Below, in pieces: positions 17,344-24,904 of a DNA stretch of 64,000 nucleotides (position 1 is the stretch's first letter; each line of letters starts with the position of its first letter). Both the position numbers and the translations under genes were made by a program. The notes below the pieces were generated by a model that saw only the letters and a program-made list of their open reading frames with translations, was not told where the DNA came from and did no database searches. The DNA lies in the NCBI RefSeq assembly GCF_001436025.1, contig NZ_AZEQ01000008.1, positions 16,069 to 80,068 on the forward strand, read 5' to 3'. This DNA is from Limosilactobacillus mucosae DSM 13345. Its GTDB lineage: Bacteria > Bacillota > Bacilli > Lactobacillales > Lactobacillaceae.

Positions 17344-18648
17344 ATGCCAAATCATCAAGCAGGTAAAATCAGCTTTGCCTCGGTGTTTTTGTTTGGCATC
17401 AACAGCATGGTCGGGTCCGGCATCTTTTTATTGCCTGGCGTGCTGTTTCAAGATGCCGGCAACTGGAGCCTGACCTTGATTCTGTTGGCGGCATTGGCAG
17501 TCTTGGCAATGGCCTATTGTTATGCCGAGATGGCGCATCACTTTTCGGGGAATGGCGCGGGCTGGTATTATACCTACAAAGAGTTTGGCCGATTTTGGGG
17601 CTTTGAGATCGGGCTGTTTACCTGGCTGCAGGGCGCCGCGGCGATTGCTACCGAGATCGCGGCTTTTTTACGCGGGCTGCGACCATGGCTACCAAGATTA
17701 AGTGAGATTACGGTCTATCGCTGGGCCGGATTGGGAATGATTCTGATTTTACTGACGATCCGGTTACTGGGTAAAAAGGCGTCAACCTGGGCCAATAACT
17801 TTTCAACGGTCTTGAAGCTGGCAGTTTTGGGATTGTTTGTCGTGCTGGGGATTTTTTACGTCAAGCCGGGCAACTTTAATGCTTCGGTCCATAATTCGCT
17901 TAGTGACTTTGATCATGCATTTATGCTGATCTTCTTTATGTTTCCAGGATTTTCGTTTCTGCCGGTACAGGCATCGTCCATTCACAATTCCAAAAAGAAC
18001 CTGCCAAAGCTTTTGATTGGCGTGGTCATTAGCGTTGCAGTCATCTATGTGATTACCATGGGCGTGGCGATCGGGATGCTTGGCAATCGAATCGACAACG
18101 TGGACGCACCACTGGCCTGGGCGTTTGGTCAGCAGTTTGGCAAGCTGGGCGAGGCCGTTATTATGATCGGCATGTTAGGATCGATTGCCGGCGTGGCGAT
18201 CTCAATGTTTTACAGTACGCCATACGTGGTCTCATCGCTGGCAAATGAAAAGGCGCTGCTGCCTAAGTTTATCGGCATTAAGACTAAAAATGGCGTTCCA
18301 TACGTGGCTACGCTTTTAACGGCCGGTATCGTTTTGATTTTGGTAATGACAGGAGATTATCTGGCGCTGATTCCCTGCAGCATCATGATTGCCGTCGTTC
18401 AGTACGCATTCGTGGCGATGGCAACCATCAAGCTTGAATTTGCGGATTTAAAGCGGCGGCATGCACAAGGCAAGATTGACCATATTGATATTTATGAAAT
18501 GGTGCTGGCCGTGATAGCATTACTGTGCTGTTTATTTTTGGCCCGTTTTGTAACCCCTTTGGCAATCGAGATCACGGCTGGCATCGCATTGGTCGGGGTG
18601 GTCAGCTATCTGGGACAGCTGATTAGGCGGCCGCCAGCTGAAAATTAG
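17344..18648 (+). CDS. APC-family amino acid permease
   Basis: About 434 aa, 12 predicted transmembrane helices. The helix-1 motif NSMVGSGIFLLPGVLFQ is the APC substrate-backbone site, and YAEMAHHFSGNGAGWYYTYKEFG is the helix 2-3 signature. ATG 17344 is chosen, 6 nt after GGGGGG; ATG 17338 touches the Shine-Dalgarno. It resembles the YjeM/arginine-ornithine and glutamate-antiporter branches, but the substrate cannot be assigned. The esterase gene follows 66 nt later without a terminator, but with a possible TATAAT at about 18674. Confidence 0.88.
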   Translation: MPNHQAGKISFASVFLFGINSMVGSGIFLLPGVLFQDAGNWSLTLILLAALAVLAMAYCYAEMAHHFSGNGAGWYYTYKEFGRFWGFEIGLFTWLQGAAAIATEIAAFLRGLRPWLPRLSEITVYRWAGLGMILILLTIRLLGKKASTWANNFSTVLKLAVLGLFVVLGIFYVKPGNFNASVHNSLSDFDHAFMLIFFMFPGFSFLPVQASSIHNSKKNLPKLLIGVVISVAVIYVITMGVAIGMLGNRIDNVDAPLAWAFGQQFGKLGEAVIMIGMLGSIAGVAISMFYSTPYVVSSLANEKALLPKFIGIKTKNGVPYVATLLTAGIVLILVMTGDYLALIPCSIMIAVVQYAFVAMATIKLEFADLKRRHAQGKIDHIDIYEMVLAVIALLCCLFLARFVTPLAIEITAGIALVGVVSYLGQLIRRPPAEN

Positions 18649-18714
18649 CCAAAGACAGCGCTTTCCATCCGCGTTATAATCGGATTAGATGATTTAGAAG
18701 CGGAGGGATTTTTA

Positions 18715-19623
18715 ATGACGGAAATCAATTCATACGTCGATTTAAAATGGCTGTCGGTCATTGAAAAGTTTCGCCATGAAGCCAAAGAAAATGATGACGC
18801 GCGTGATGCCGGGCTGAATCCGTACCCAGAAAACGTTGATCGCTTTGACAACATTCGCTATGGTGATCATGGTGATGACAACCTGCTCGATTTGTATCGG
18901 CCGCATCGCTATCAAGGAAAACTGCCGGTGATCGTGCACGTGCATGGCGGCGGCTACGTTTATGGTACCAAAGAAACCTATCAATTCTATGGACTGGCGA
19001 TGGCACGGATGGGTTTTGCCTTTATCAACTTTAACTATCGCAAGGCACCAGAAGTTGAATACCCAAGCGAGCTGCGGGAAACTAACCGAGTCTTTCACTG
19101 GCTGGTACAGCACGCCGACAAGTATGATCTGGATCTCAACAACGTCTTTATTGCTGGCGACAGTGCCGGCGCGCAGATGGCAGAACAGTATCTGGTCATG
19201 TATACCAATCCAGAATATGCGCAGCTGCTGGAAATGCAGATGCCGGATTTAAAATTGAAAGCCGGCCTGCTCAACTGCGGCTGTTACTTTTTGGAACGGC
19301 AGCTGGCTCAGCCAAGCGTTCTGGATGCCTATTTTACTGGACATGCCCGTTCGCTGCATCCACACGATCTGAAAGTAGAAGACTATATTACCAAGGACTT
19401 TTTGCCGGTCTTTGTTATGACTGCCAACCAAGACTTTCTGCATGATACGGCTGTCCGCTTTGATCAGTATCTGCTTGATCGTAAAATTCCGCATGAGTTT
19501 AGAAGCTATGGCGATTCACAACACCCCCGCGGTCATGTTTTCCATGTCAACCAAAAGGATCCCGAAATCGCGGCCCGCTGCAATGCGGATGAGATCGATT
19601 TCTTGCGACGCTTTATCGATTAG
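18715..19623 (+). CDS. Alpha/beta hydrolase, HSL-type esterase
   Basis: 302 aa, cytoplasmic, no signal peptide. The oxyanion-hole motif HVHGGGYVYG and the nucleophile elbow GDSAGAQ place it in the hormone-sensitive-lipase-like carboxylesterases. VMTANQDFLHD supplies the acid residue, and HPRGHVFHV supplies the catalytic His. RBS GGAGGG before ATG 18715. Likely acts on short acyl esters; the physiological substrate is unknown. A terminator follows at 19674. Confidence 0.88.
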   Translation: MTEINSYVDLKWLSVIEKFRHEAKENDDARDAGLNPYPENVDRFDNIRYGDHGDDNLLDLYRPHRYQGKLPVIVHVHGGGYVYGTKETYQFYGLAMARMGFAFINFNYRKAPEVEYPSELRETNRVFHWLVQHADKYDLDLNNVFIAGDSAGAQMAEQYLVMYTNPEYAQLLEMQMPDLKLKAGLLNCGCYFLERQLAQPSVLDAYFTGHARSLHPHDLKVEDYITKDFLPVFVMTANQDFLHDTAVRFDQYLLDRKIPHEFRSYGDSQHPRGHVFHVNQKDPEIAARCNADEIDFLRRFID

Positions 19624-19673
19624 TGGCGAATATTCGCTTAAAAATCAGTGAAGAAATGCCTAATGTTGAAATA

Positions 19674-19709
19674 AAATCTTCGGCTCAAAAATTGGGTCGG
19701 GGATTTTTT
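19674..19709 (+). terminator. Terminator of the esterase gene
   Basis: A 13-bp stem with G-U pairs, AAATCTTCGGCTC / GGGTCGGGGATTT, loop AAAAATT, followed by T residues. Confidence 0.75.
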
Positions 19710-19773
19710 GATGTTTGCTGCCAGTGGCTAATTAACCTATAATGAAAAATAGTCTATCAATGGGGGAATGAGA

Positions 19774-20424
19774 ATGGATCATCAGCCAGACATGCGGGAC
19801 TGGTCGTTTGCCAAGCGGGCGTTAGCTGAGATTCAGCAGGCCAAGCGCAAAAAATGGTACAGCTTTTGGGTGCAAGTTGAGCTGCCAGACGGAAAAAAAC
19901 ACTGGTATCAATTACCCAAAGACGTTCAGTATGCAATGCGGCAGCACGAAAAAAAGCATCGTCAAGACTGGTTTTTGATCATTAAAGGCGCTTTGATCAA
20001 CGTGCCGGTTTCAGCATATGATGAACAGGGCAATGTTGCGCTGAAAACTGGCGTGATTCGTCGAGCCGAGCGTCGCCATCAGCATACGTCTGATCCAGCT
20101 CAGATCTCACGCAGTCAATTTGTCCAGCCACGCTACAGCTGGTGGGGCATCAGCAATCAAAAAGAAATGATCGTCTATCTGCAGCATGATCATAATCAAG
20201 GTAATCGTGAACAAATCAAACGTGATGTCAAAATCATCAATCGCAACTGGCAAAGAGCACGCTGGCAGGCTCCTTGCCGCTTGATGCTCAAGTACAGTCT
20301 GGCAGTCAGCTGCCTGGTGATGCTGTGCAGCTGGTCGATCGTGCGCGGGCTGCTGTTGGTTGGTGGACTGATTGGGCTGATCTTTTCGCTTTGGCTGGAC
20401 TGGTATCTCAGACCAGCCGCTTAG
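19774..20424 (+). CDS. Uncharacterized protein with paralogous core and C-terminal membrane helices
   Basis: About 216 aa. Residues 1-25 are charged. Residues 28-165 form a soluble core homologous to the product at 3059-3544, sharing the pattern ALINVPVSAY, SRSQFV and YLQHDHNQ-x(n)-REQIKRDV. Residues 168-216 contain two hydrophobic helices (LAVSCLVMLCSW and LLLVGGLIGLIFSLWL). The start ATG 19774 is 7 nt after GGGGGAA; ATG 19768 is too close. No family is recognised. It is a single-gene unit bounded by terminators and convergent with the WYL regulator. The membrane tail suggests the shared core works at the cytoplasmic membrane face here and in solution in its paralog. Confidence 0.8.
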   Translation: MDHQPDMRDWSFAKRALAEIQQAKRKKWYSFWVQVELPDGKKHWYQLPKDVQYAMRQHEKKHRQDWFLIIKGALINVPVSAYDEQGNVALKTGVIRRAERRHQHTSDPAQISRSQFVQPRYSWWGISNQKEMIVYLQHDHNQGNREQIKRDVKIINRNWQRARWQAPCRLMLKYSLAVSCLVMLCSWSIVRGLLLVGGLIGLIFSLWLDWYLRPAA

Positions 20425-20485
20425 CTGACTGCCAAAAAGCAGGAGATTGCTTGTTACCATGCTCATTAGAATCGTTTAGAATAGC

Positions 20486-20525
20486 AAATGACGCTGGATC
20501 AAGGCTTGACCCAGCGTCATTTTTT
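20486..20525. terminator. Bidirectional terminator between 19774 gene and WYL regulator
   Basis: AAATGACGCTGG / CCAGCGTCATTT with a 13-nt loop, A-rich left flank and TTTT right flank. Confidence 0.85.
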
Positions 20526-20548
20526 AAGATTGAATCTTGATTTTGAGA

Positions 20549-21595
20549 CTATTTATAGTTATTCAGCGCGTTTTGCAGCTCGGCTTTAATCTGGTCAACC
20601 AGGGCAGCTGGTTCCAGGATCTTAACCTGTGAACCGGCACTGAGCAGCCAGATCAAGGCGCCTTGAATATTGGCCACGTGGGTTTCGATGACGACGTTTT
20701 CCTCATCGGCAGCCAGCTGATCAAAGTCGAACGACTCTTGTTTTCTGGCGTCATAGATCGGCGTAGTTAGGTCATATTCATGATAGACCTTGGCTGCATA
20801 GGGAAATTTGTCGAGTGATGGCTCAATGATGCGGCGCGCACAGCGGAACACGATTTTTTCGACCGTCCCGTTGATGCTGCCGAACATGTTGGCCAGACTG
20901 TTGATGTTGGCGCTGCGGCTGGTTTCAATAGCATCGGGATCACAATCAATCGGTAGACTGGTCAGACTGGCCTGTTGAATGCGGTCGATCCGGTAGTTGC
21001 GAATGTTGTTAGCTTTTTCCGGCACGTTGTATAAAATTGCGCGCAGATAAAAGTAATGATCGTTAAAATCAATGCTTAACGGATCCAGTTCGCGCTGGGC
21101 AATCTGACCATGCGCGTCTTGGTAGGTGATTTTTAAGACGTGCTGATCCGACAGGGCATGGCAGATCGTTTCAAAGGTATTGACGTCAACCAGCGATTGA
21201 ACGGGCTGATACTCATCACGACTGGGCTTTAAAAGTACCTTGAAAAGCTCATCTTTATTGACAACCTTAAATGGAGCCATCAATCCCTTGATAACCGCGG
21301 AAAGATCGGCTTTGCTGAAGGCACGGCTGGCAATGATGATTTTGGCGATAATCAAAGTGCGGCGAAAATCAATCGTTTTGGGTGCCGTGTTTAATCGAAA
21401 AATCCGATCATGATCATTGAACGACTGGACGGTGATCTCCATTGGTGCCAGCCATTGCTTGATTTTATTGAAGTTCTTGTTGATGGCATCTGATTTGACA
21501 TTGGCCACGGCTTCGATCTCGCTGCTGGTTACCATCCCTTCCGTCAGCAGCTTGATCAGCATGAAGTGTGCAGCTTGTCCCTTAGTGTCGGCCAT
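20549..21595 (-). CDS. WYL-domain transcriptional regulator
   Basis: 348 aa. The N-terminal approx. 80 residues form a winged-helix-like domain (MLIKLLTEGMVTSSEIEA...). The WYL ligand-sensing domain covers about 140-215 with ITYQD, ELDPLSIDFNDHYFYLRA and RNYRIDRI, and a C-terminal WCX-type extension follows. Such proteins sense nucleotides or other ligands, often in DNA-damage or defence contexts, but no defence genes are adjacent. Minus strand; AAAGGGGAG precedes the start. The target is unknown; the divergent region 21596-22208 contains a candidate operator at 21848. Confidence 0.85.
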   Translation of the reverse strand: MADTKGQAAHFMLIKLLTEGMVTSSEIEAVANVKSDAINKNFNKIKQWLAPMEITVQSFNDHDRIFRLNTAPKTIDFRRTLIIAKIIIASRAFSKADLSAVIKGLMAPFKVVNKDELFKVLLKPSRDEYQPVQSLVDVNTFETICHALSDQHVLKITYQDAHGQIAQRELDPLSIDFNDHYFYLRAILYNVPEKANNIRNYRIDRIQQASLTSLPIDCDPDAIETSRSANINSLANMFGSINGTVEKIVFRCARRIIEPSLDKFPYAAKVYHEYDLTTPIYDARKQESFDFDQLAADEENVVIETHVANIQGALIWLLSAGSQVKILEPAALVDQIKAELQNALNNYK

Positions 21596-21847
21596 TGAAA
21601 ACTCCCCTTTTTAAAATATGATTATACCAAATAAAATTTCAATGGTTAGTCGACTGATCATGGATATGGAAACTGATTAAAATCATATTAACAAGTACTA
21701 ATAGTCGTTTTAAACCAGCTATCACTTGTTCGATCTAAGCAGCTTAGCGGTTCATTAGCGACTGTTTGACTGGCAAAAGCAGCATTTCCGATATCTAAAA
21801 TGTTTGCGGATATGATTTCCGCACATGACAGTACAATTTAATTTAGT

Positions 21848-21872
21848 AAATCAAAAACGTTTATTTTGATTT
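21848..21872. promoter_or_regulatory. Perfect 9-bp inverted repeat, candidate operator
   Basis: AAATCAAAA-N7-TTTTGATTT, 15 bp upstream of the -35 of the leader promoter. The perfect symmetry and place suggest a dimeric regulator site for the leader-dehydrogenase unit. The regulator is not known. Confidence 0.45.
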
Positions 21873-21887
21873 AAATTAAAAAATATA

Positions 21888-21916
21888 TTGACATTCTAAT
21901 TTAATTATCATAAACT
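21888..21916 (+). promoter_or_regulatory. Promoter of the leader ORF / dehydrogenase unit
   Basis: TTGACA at 21888-21893, 17-nt spacer, TAAACT at 21911-21916. The -35 is perfect and the -10 is weak. It lies 50 bp before the leader ORF start. Confidence 0.5.
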
Positions 21917-21965
21917 AACACCATTAAATCTTGACCAGGCTTAAAACAGAAAGGAGCCGTTTAAA

Positions 21966-22067
21966 ATGGAATTTCAATTAAAAGTTCAATTTAATCAACA
22001 AACGGCTCTCCAAAAACAAGCCCTGCTGATGCTGTCAATCAAGGACCCGATTATTATTCAGTGCTGA
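21966..22067 (+). CDS. Putative 33-aa leader peptide, rich in Leu, Ile and Gln
   Basis: ATG 21966 lies 9 nt after AAAGGAG, a perfect Shine-Dalgarno, and the frame runs 33 codons to TGA 22065-22067. The peptide has seven Gln and a C-terminal half with clustered branched-chain codons (ALLMLSIKDP, then three consecutive ATT Ile codons and QC). A strong terminator begins 48 nt after the stop and the dehydrogenase gene lies beyond it. This is the standard layout of ribosome-mediated attenuation. It is too short for a known family, and translation is inferred only from the RBS and context. Confidence 0.6.
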   Translation: MEFQLKVQFNQQTALQKQALLMLSIKDPIIIQC

Positions 22068-22080
22068 CTGAAAATAATTT

Positions 22081-22150
22081 GGCCCTTCTTTAGCTTGGCT
22101 GGGGGCCTCAAATGAAGCTCTCATTCAAAGCGAATGGGAGCTTTTATTTT
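22081..22150 (+). terminator. Attenuator-type hairpins upstream of the 22209 dehydrogenase gene
   Basis: A first hairpin pairs GGCCC (22081-22085) with GGGCC (22103-22107). A terminator follows with a 12-bp stem AAGCTCTCATTC (22115-22126) / GAATGGGAGCTT (22132-22143), a 5-nt loop and TTTATTTT. AGCTT at 22092-22096 can pair with AAGCT at 22115-22119, an alternative that would disrupt the terminator. The coding gene starts 59 nt beyond. Confidence 0.75.
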
Positions 22151-22208
22151 GCCGGTCATAGGTTTGCTAAACGATTCGACATAAGATACATGAAAGAGGG
22201 AATCTACC

Positions 22209-23309
22209 ATGATGTTTTCACAATGTGGACCACAACGTTTTATTTCTGCCAATGATGCCTATGACTACCTGCCAACTTATTTCGAGGAAGGCGGCATCAA
22301 GAAGGTGCTGTTCCTGCATGGTGAAAAGTCATGGGCCGCGGCTAAGCCTTACATGCCAGAGATGCCAGCCAGCGTAGCAATCATTGACGTGCCCTTCAAT
22401 GGCGAGTGCTCCTATGAAGAAATCGCACGCGTCAAAGAGATTGCAACGCAAAATCAGGTTGATATGGTGATCGGTCTGGGCGGCGGCAAGTGCCTGGATA
22501 CCGTCAAAAGCGTTACGCAGGGAACCAATTTTAAACTAGGCCTGATTCCAACCTTGGCCAGCAACTGCGCGCCATGGTCGGCTTTAAGCGTGCACTACCA
22601 TGAAAACGGCGAGCATATCAATCACGAGATCTATCATGAAACGGCCGACATTATGCTGCTTAACCCTCAAGTAATCGTCAACTCGCCAATCAACTATTTC
22701 GTTGCGGGAATTGGCGACACGCTGGCCAAGTACTACGAATCCGAGATGATTTTTGAAAACATGCAGCCAGAACAGTTCAACACGCAGCTGACGATCTCGC
22801 GGGCAATGGCTCAGGCCTGCCGCGACGACCTGCTGGAAAACTCGGAACAGGCAATTGCTGACATGAAGAAGGGTGAGGTGACGCCGGTCTTTCGTAAGGT
22901 AGTTGAGACGGTGATCGTAACTTCTGGCCTGGTTGGCGGCTGGGGCGACTACTTTGCACGGGCAACCGGTGCTCATTCAGTTCATGATGCTTTGACCGTC
23001 TTTCCAGCAACCAGTGATTCGCTGCATGGCGAACGGGTTGCTTATGGGATTCTGGTACTTTTGGCTCTTGAAAAGCGTGAGGATGAAATGGCTGAGCTCT
23101 TGCCGCTTTACCGTAGCATGGGTCTGCCGGTATGCCTTGCTGATCTGAATCTTGATGGCTCAGATCAAGACGTGGTGGCGCAGATTGCCCACGACACTTC
23201 CGCAGACGGTACGCAGATTCATTTTCTGCCAATCGATACGGGTGAACAGGCTGTTGCACGGGCGATTACCCGCGTTGAAGAAATCACGGCTGGCGAAACG
23301 GTTGCTTAA
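22209..23309 (+). CDS. Iron-containing dehydrogenase, glycerol dehydrogenase / YbdH (hydroxycarboxylate dehydrogenase) type
   Basis: 366 aa of the GldA-like branch. It has the nucleotide motif VIGLGGGKCLDTVKS, LIPTLASNCAPWSALSVHY, and the metal ligand regions GIGDTLAKYYE and ATGAHSVHDALT...LHGERVAYG. The ASNCAPWS motif resembles E. coli YbdH/HcxA, which reduces 2-oxo acids, more than glycerol dehydrogenase; this is from memory of the family. Cytoplasmic, NAD(P)H-dependent. RBS GAGGG precedes ATG 22209 (a second ATG follows immediately). It is controlled by a leader ORF and terminator. Terminator at 23363. Confidence 0.8.
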   Translation: MMFSQCGPQRFISANDAYDYLPTYFEEGGIKKVLFLHGEKSWAAAKPYMPEMPASVAIIDVPFNGECSYEEIARVKEIATQNQVDMVIGLGGGKCLDTVKSVTQGTNFKLGLIPTLASNCAPWSALSVHYHENGEHINHEIYHETADIMLLNPQVIVNSPINYFVAGIGDTLAKYYESEMIFENMQPEQFNTQLTISRAMAQACRDDLLENSEQAIADMKKGEVTPVFRKVVETVIVTSGLVGGWGDYFARATGAHSVHDALTVFPATSDSLHGERVAYGILVLLALEKREDEMAELLPLYRSMGLPVCLADLNLDGSDQDVVAQIAHDTSADGTQIHFLPIDTGEQAVARAITRVEEITAGETVA

Positions 23310-23362
23310 AATAAAGGATCGGCTGGCGGTACAACACCGGCTGAAAAATAAATGAGATGATG

Positions 23363-23400
23363 CGGCTTGATTGCGGATTTTCCGTAGTCAGGCCGTTTTT
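23363..23400 (+). terminator. Terminator of the 22209 dehydrogenase gene
   Basis: A 15-bp stem with several G-U pairs, CGGCTTGATTGCGGA / TCCGTAGTCAGGCCG, with a 3-nt TTT loop and followed by five T. Confidence 0.85.
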
Positions 23401-23420
23401 CATCTAAATCTTGAAATTAG

Positions 23421-23477
23421 AAAAAGCCCATCGAATAACCAGATGATTTTTTTGATTCGCCTGGATTCTCGGTGGGC
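23421..23477 (-). terminator. Terminator of the minus-strand M20 peptidase gene
   Basis: On the minus strand GCCCACCGA / TCGATGGGC is followed by TTTTTC, about 36 nt after the stop codon. The loop is long (34 nt). Confidence 0.65.
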
Positions 23478-23512
23478 ATATTGGTAAGGAACCGATTATG
23501 GATTTTTGGAGC

Positions 23513-24673
23513 TTATTTAAGATAGTCGCGGGCAATCTGCTTGTAGATGTCAATCATGCTGAGATACTGATCTAAGTCGATATACTCATCGATCTTATGG
23601 GCCGTGGCGTTGCCGGGACCAAACACCAAAACGTCCATGTGGCGGTTGGCTTTGGTCATTTCCGAAGCATCCGTGCCAAAAGCAATGCCCCGGACGTTAA
23701 AGCTGTGTCCCAAATGATCGGTGGCAGCTTTTTGCGCAATGGCGACGATTTCGGCATTACGCTCAGTCGTGACGGCGATTTTGCTGCCGAGGACCTCGAT
23801 GGAAAGCTGCGCGTGATCCTGATCATTGATATTGGCGATGATGCGGCTTAAATGAGCGATGATTTCGTCATTGTCCGTTTCGGGGATGGTTCTAAGCTTG
23901 ACGAAAAGTTCCGCATGATCAGGCACGGCATTCAGCTGCTCACCGCCATCAATCTTGGTAACTACCGGCACGGCGCGTCCTAAGACTGGATTTTCGTATT
24001 TAGCAACCAGTTCGCCAAAATATCGTTCCTGTTCCTGGTAAAAATGAATCAAGGGCGTAATGGCGTTAAAGCCCAGATCCGGCCGTGAGCTGTGCGCGGC
24101 TTTGCCAATCGAGTCGATGCGGTAGGTGATTGATCCTTTATGCGCGTAGGCAATGTCGGCATTAGTCGGTTCGGCAAAGATTGCGGCGGTCAGATCGTCA
24201 ACATAGCCGTCTTTTGCAAACCGCTGTGCCCCTTGCATGTGATTGATCTTGGAGCTTTCTTCGGCTACGGTACCCAGTAGTTCCAGCTTACCGTTTAAAC
24301 CCGCGCTTTCATCTTTTAATTCGGCCATTGCAATCGCCATCGCCGCCAGACCGCCTTTCATATCAGCCGTCCCGCGTCCATACATGCGATTGTTTTCAAT
24401 ATGAGCACTGAATGGCGGAAACTGCCATTTGGCGGGATCCTCAGTCTTTACCACGTCTTGATGACCGCAGAACGCCAAGACCTTGTTATTGTTTCCATCA
24501 CCCAGCTCAGCATAGAAATTGCTGCGGCCTTTCATGACTGGCAATAGCCGGCAGTTGACGCCATGTTCCTGCATGAATGACTGCAGAACAACGGCTAAGC
24601 GATCCTCAAAACCGCCAGCCGTGTCGATTTCAATCAGCTGTTTTAAAAAGTCGATACGTGCCTGGTTATCCAT
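23513..24673 (-). CDS. M20 family metallopeptidase, ArgE/DapE type
   Basis: 386 aa with a di-zinc catalytic domain: FCGHQDVV (metal His), GRGTADMKGGLAAM (bridging Asp), GTVAEESS (catalytic Glu plus metal ligand) and the C-terminal ATAHKIDEYI His. The lid domain HSSRPDLGFNA is present. The sequence fits ArgE/DapE/ACY1 deacylases: succinyl-diaminopimelate desuccinylase, acetylornithine deacetylase or a dipeptidase. No dap or arg genes are adjacent, so the substrate is undecided. Single minus-strand gene divergent from the gluconate operon. Confidence 0.85.
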   Translation of the reverse strand: MDNQARIDFLKQLIEIDTAGGFEDRLAVVLQSFMQEHGVNCRLLPVMKGRSNFYAELGDGNNNKVLAFCGHQDVVKTEDPAKWQFPPFSAHIENNRMYGRGTADMKGGLAAMAIAMAELKDESAGLNGKLELLGTVAEESSKINHMQGAQRFAKDGYVDDLTAAIFAEPTNADIAYAHKGSITYRIDSIGKAAHSSRPDLGFNAITPLIHFYQEQERYFGELVAKYENPVLGRAVPVVTKIDGGEQLNAVPDHAELFVKLRTIPETDNDEIIAHLSRIIANINDQDHAQLSIEVLGSKIAVTTERNAEIVAIAQKAATDHLGHSFNVRGIAFGTDASEMTKANRHMDVLVFGPGNATAHKIDEYIDLDQYLSMIDIYKQIARDYLK

Positions 24674-24782
24674 GGAAAAGACTCCTTTAAATCATTTTTA
24701 AACACCATCATAGCGCGCTGATCACCAGCTGTCTAAAAAATTTTTTAAAAAAGCAAAAGGCAACAGCGCCAACGTGTTTCGG

Positions 24783-24860
24783 TTTATCGATTTCCCAAAT
24801 TTAACTGGAAGCGTTGACAAAACGTGAAAGCGCATTTATTATACTAGGTGTATCGATAAC
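24783..24860. promoter_or_regulatory. Two ATCGAT-centred sites flanking the gluconate promoter
   Basis: TTTATCGAT (24783-24791) upstream and GTATCGATAAC (24850-24860) downstream of the promoter share a palindromic ATCGAT core, 66 bp apart. The downstream site, just after the -10, is where LacI-type repressors normally bind. The regulator gene at 27927 in the same cluster is the likely partner (inference). Confidence 0.45.
24814..24842 (+). promoter_or_regulatory. Gluconate operon promoter with overlapping cre-like box
   Basis: TTGACA (24814-24819), 17-nt spacer, TATTAT (24837-24842). The spacer and -10 contain TGAAAGCGCATTTA (24825-24838), which fits the relaxed cre consensus with one clear mismatch. 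CcpA binding would block the promoter, consistent with glucose repression of gluconate use. Confidence 0.55.
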
Positions 24861-24904
24861 CTAAAGCGTTTTCAAGAATTGTTGAAGATAGGGGAGAGTT
24901 GAAG

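Noticed and set aside
21960-22208. T-box or SAM riboswitch in the dehydrogenase leader
   Set aside because: No AGGGTGG T-box sequence or SAM-box core was seen; a leader ORF with terminator explains the layout better.
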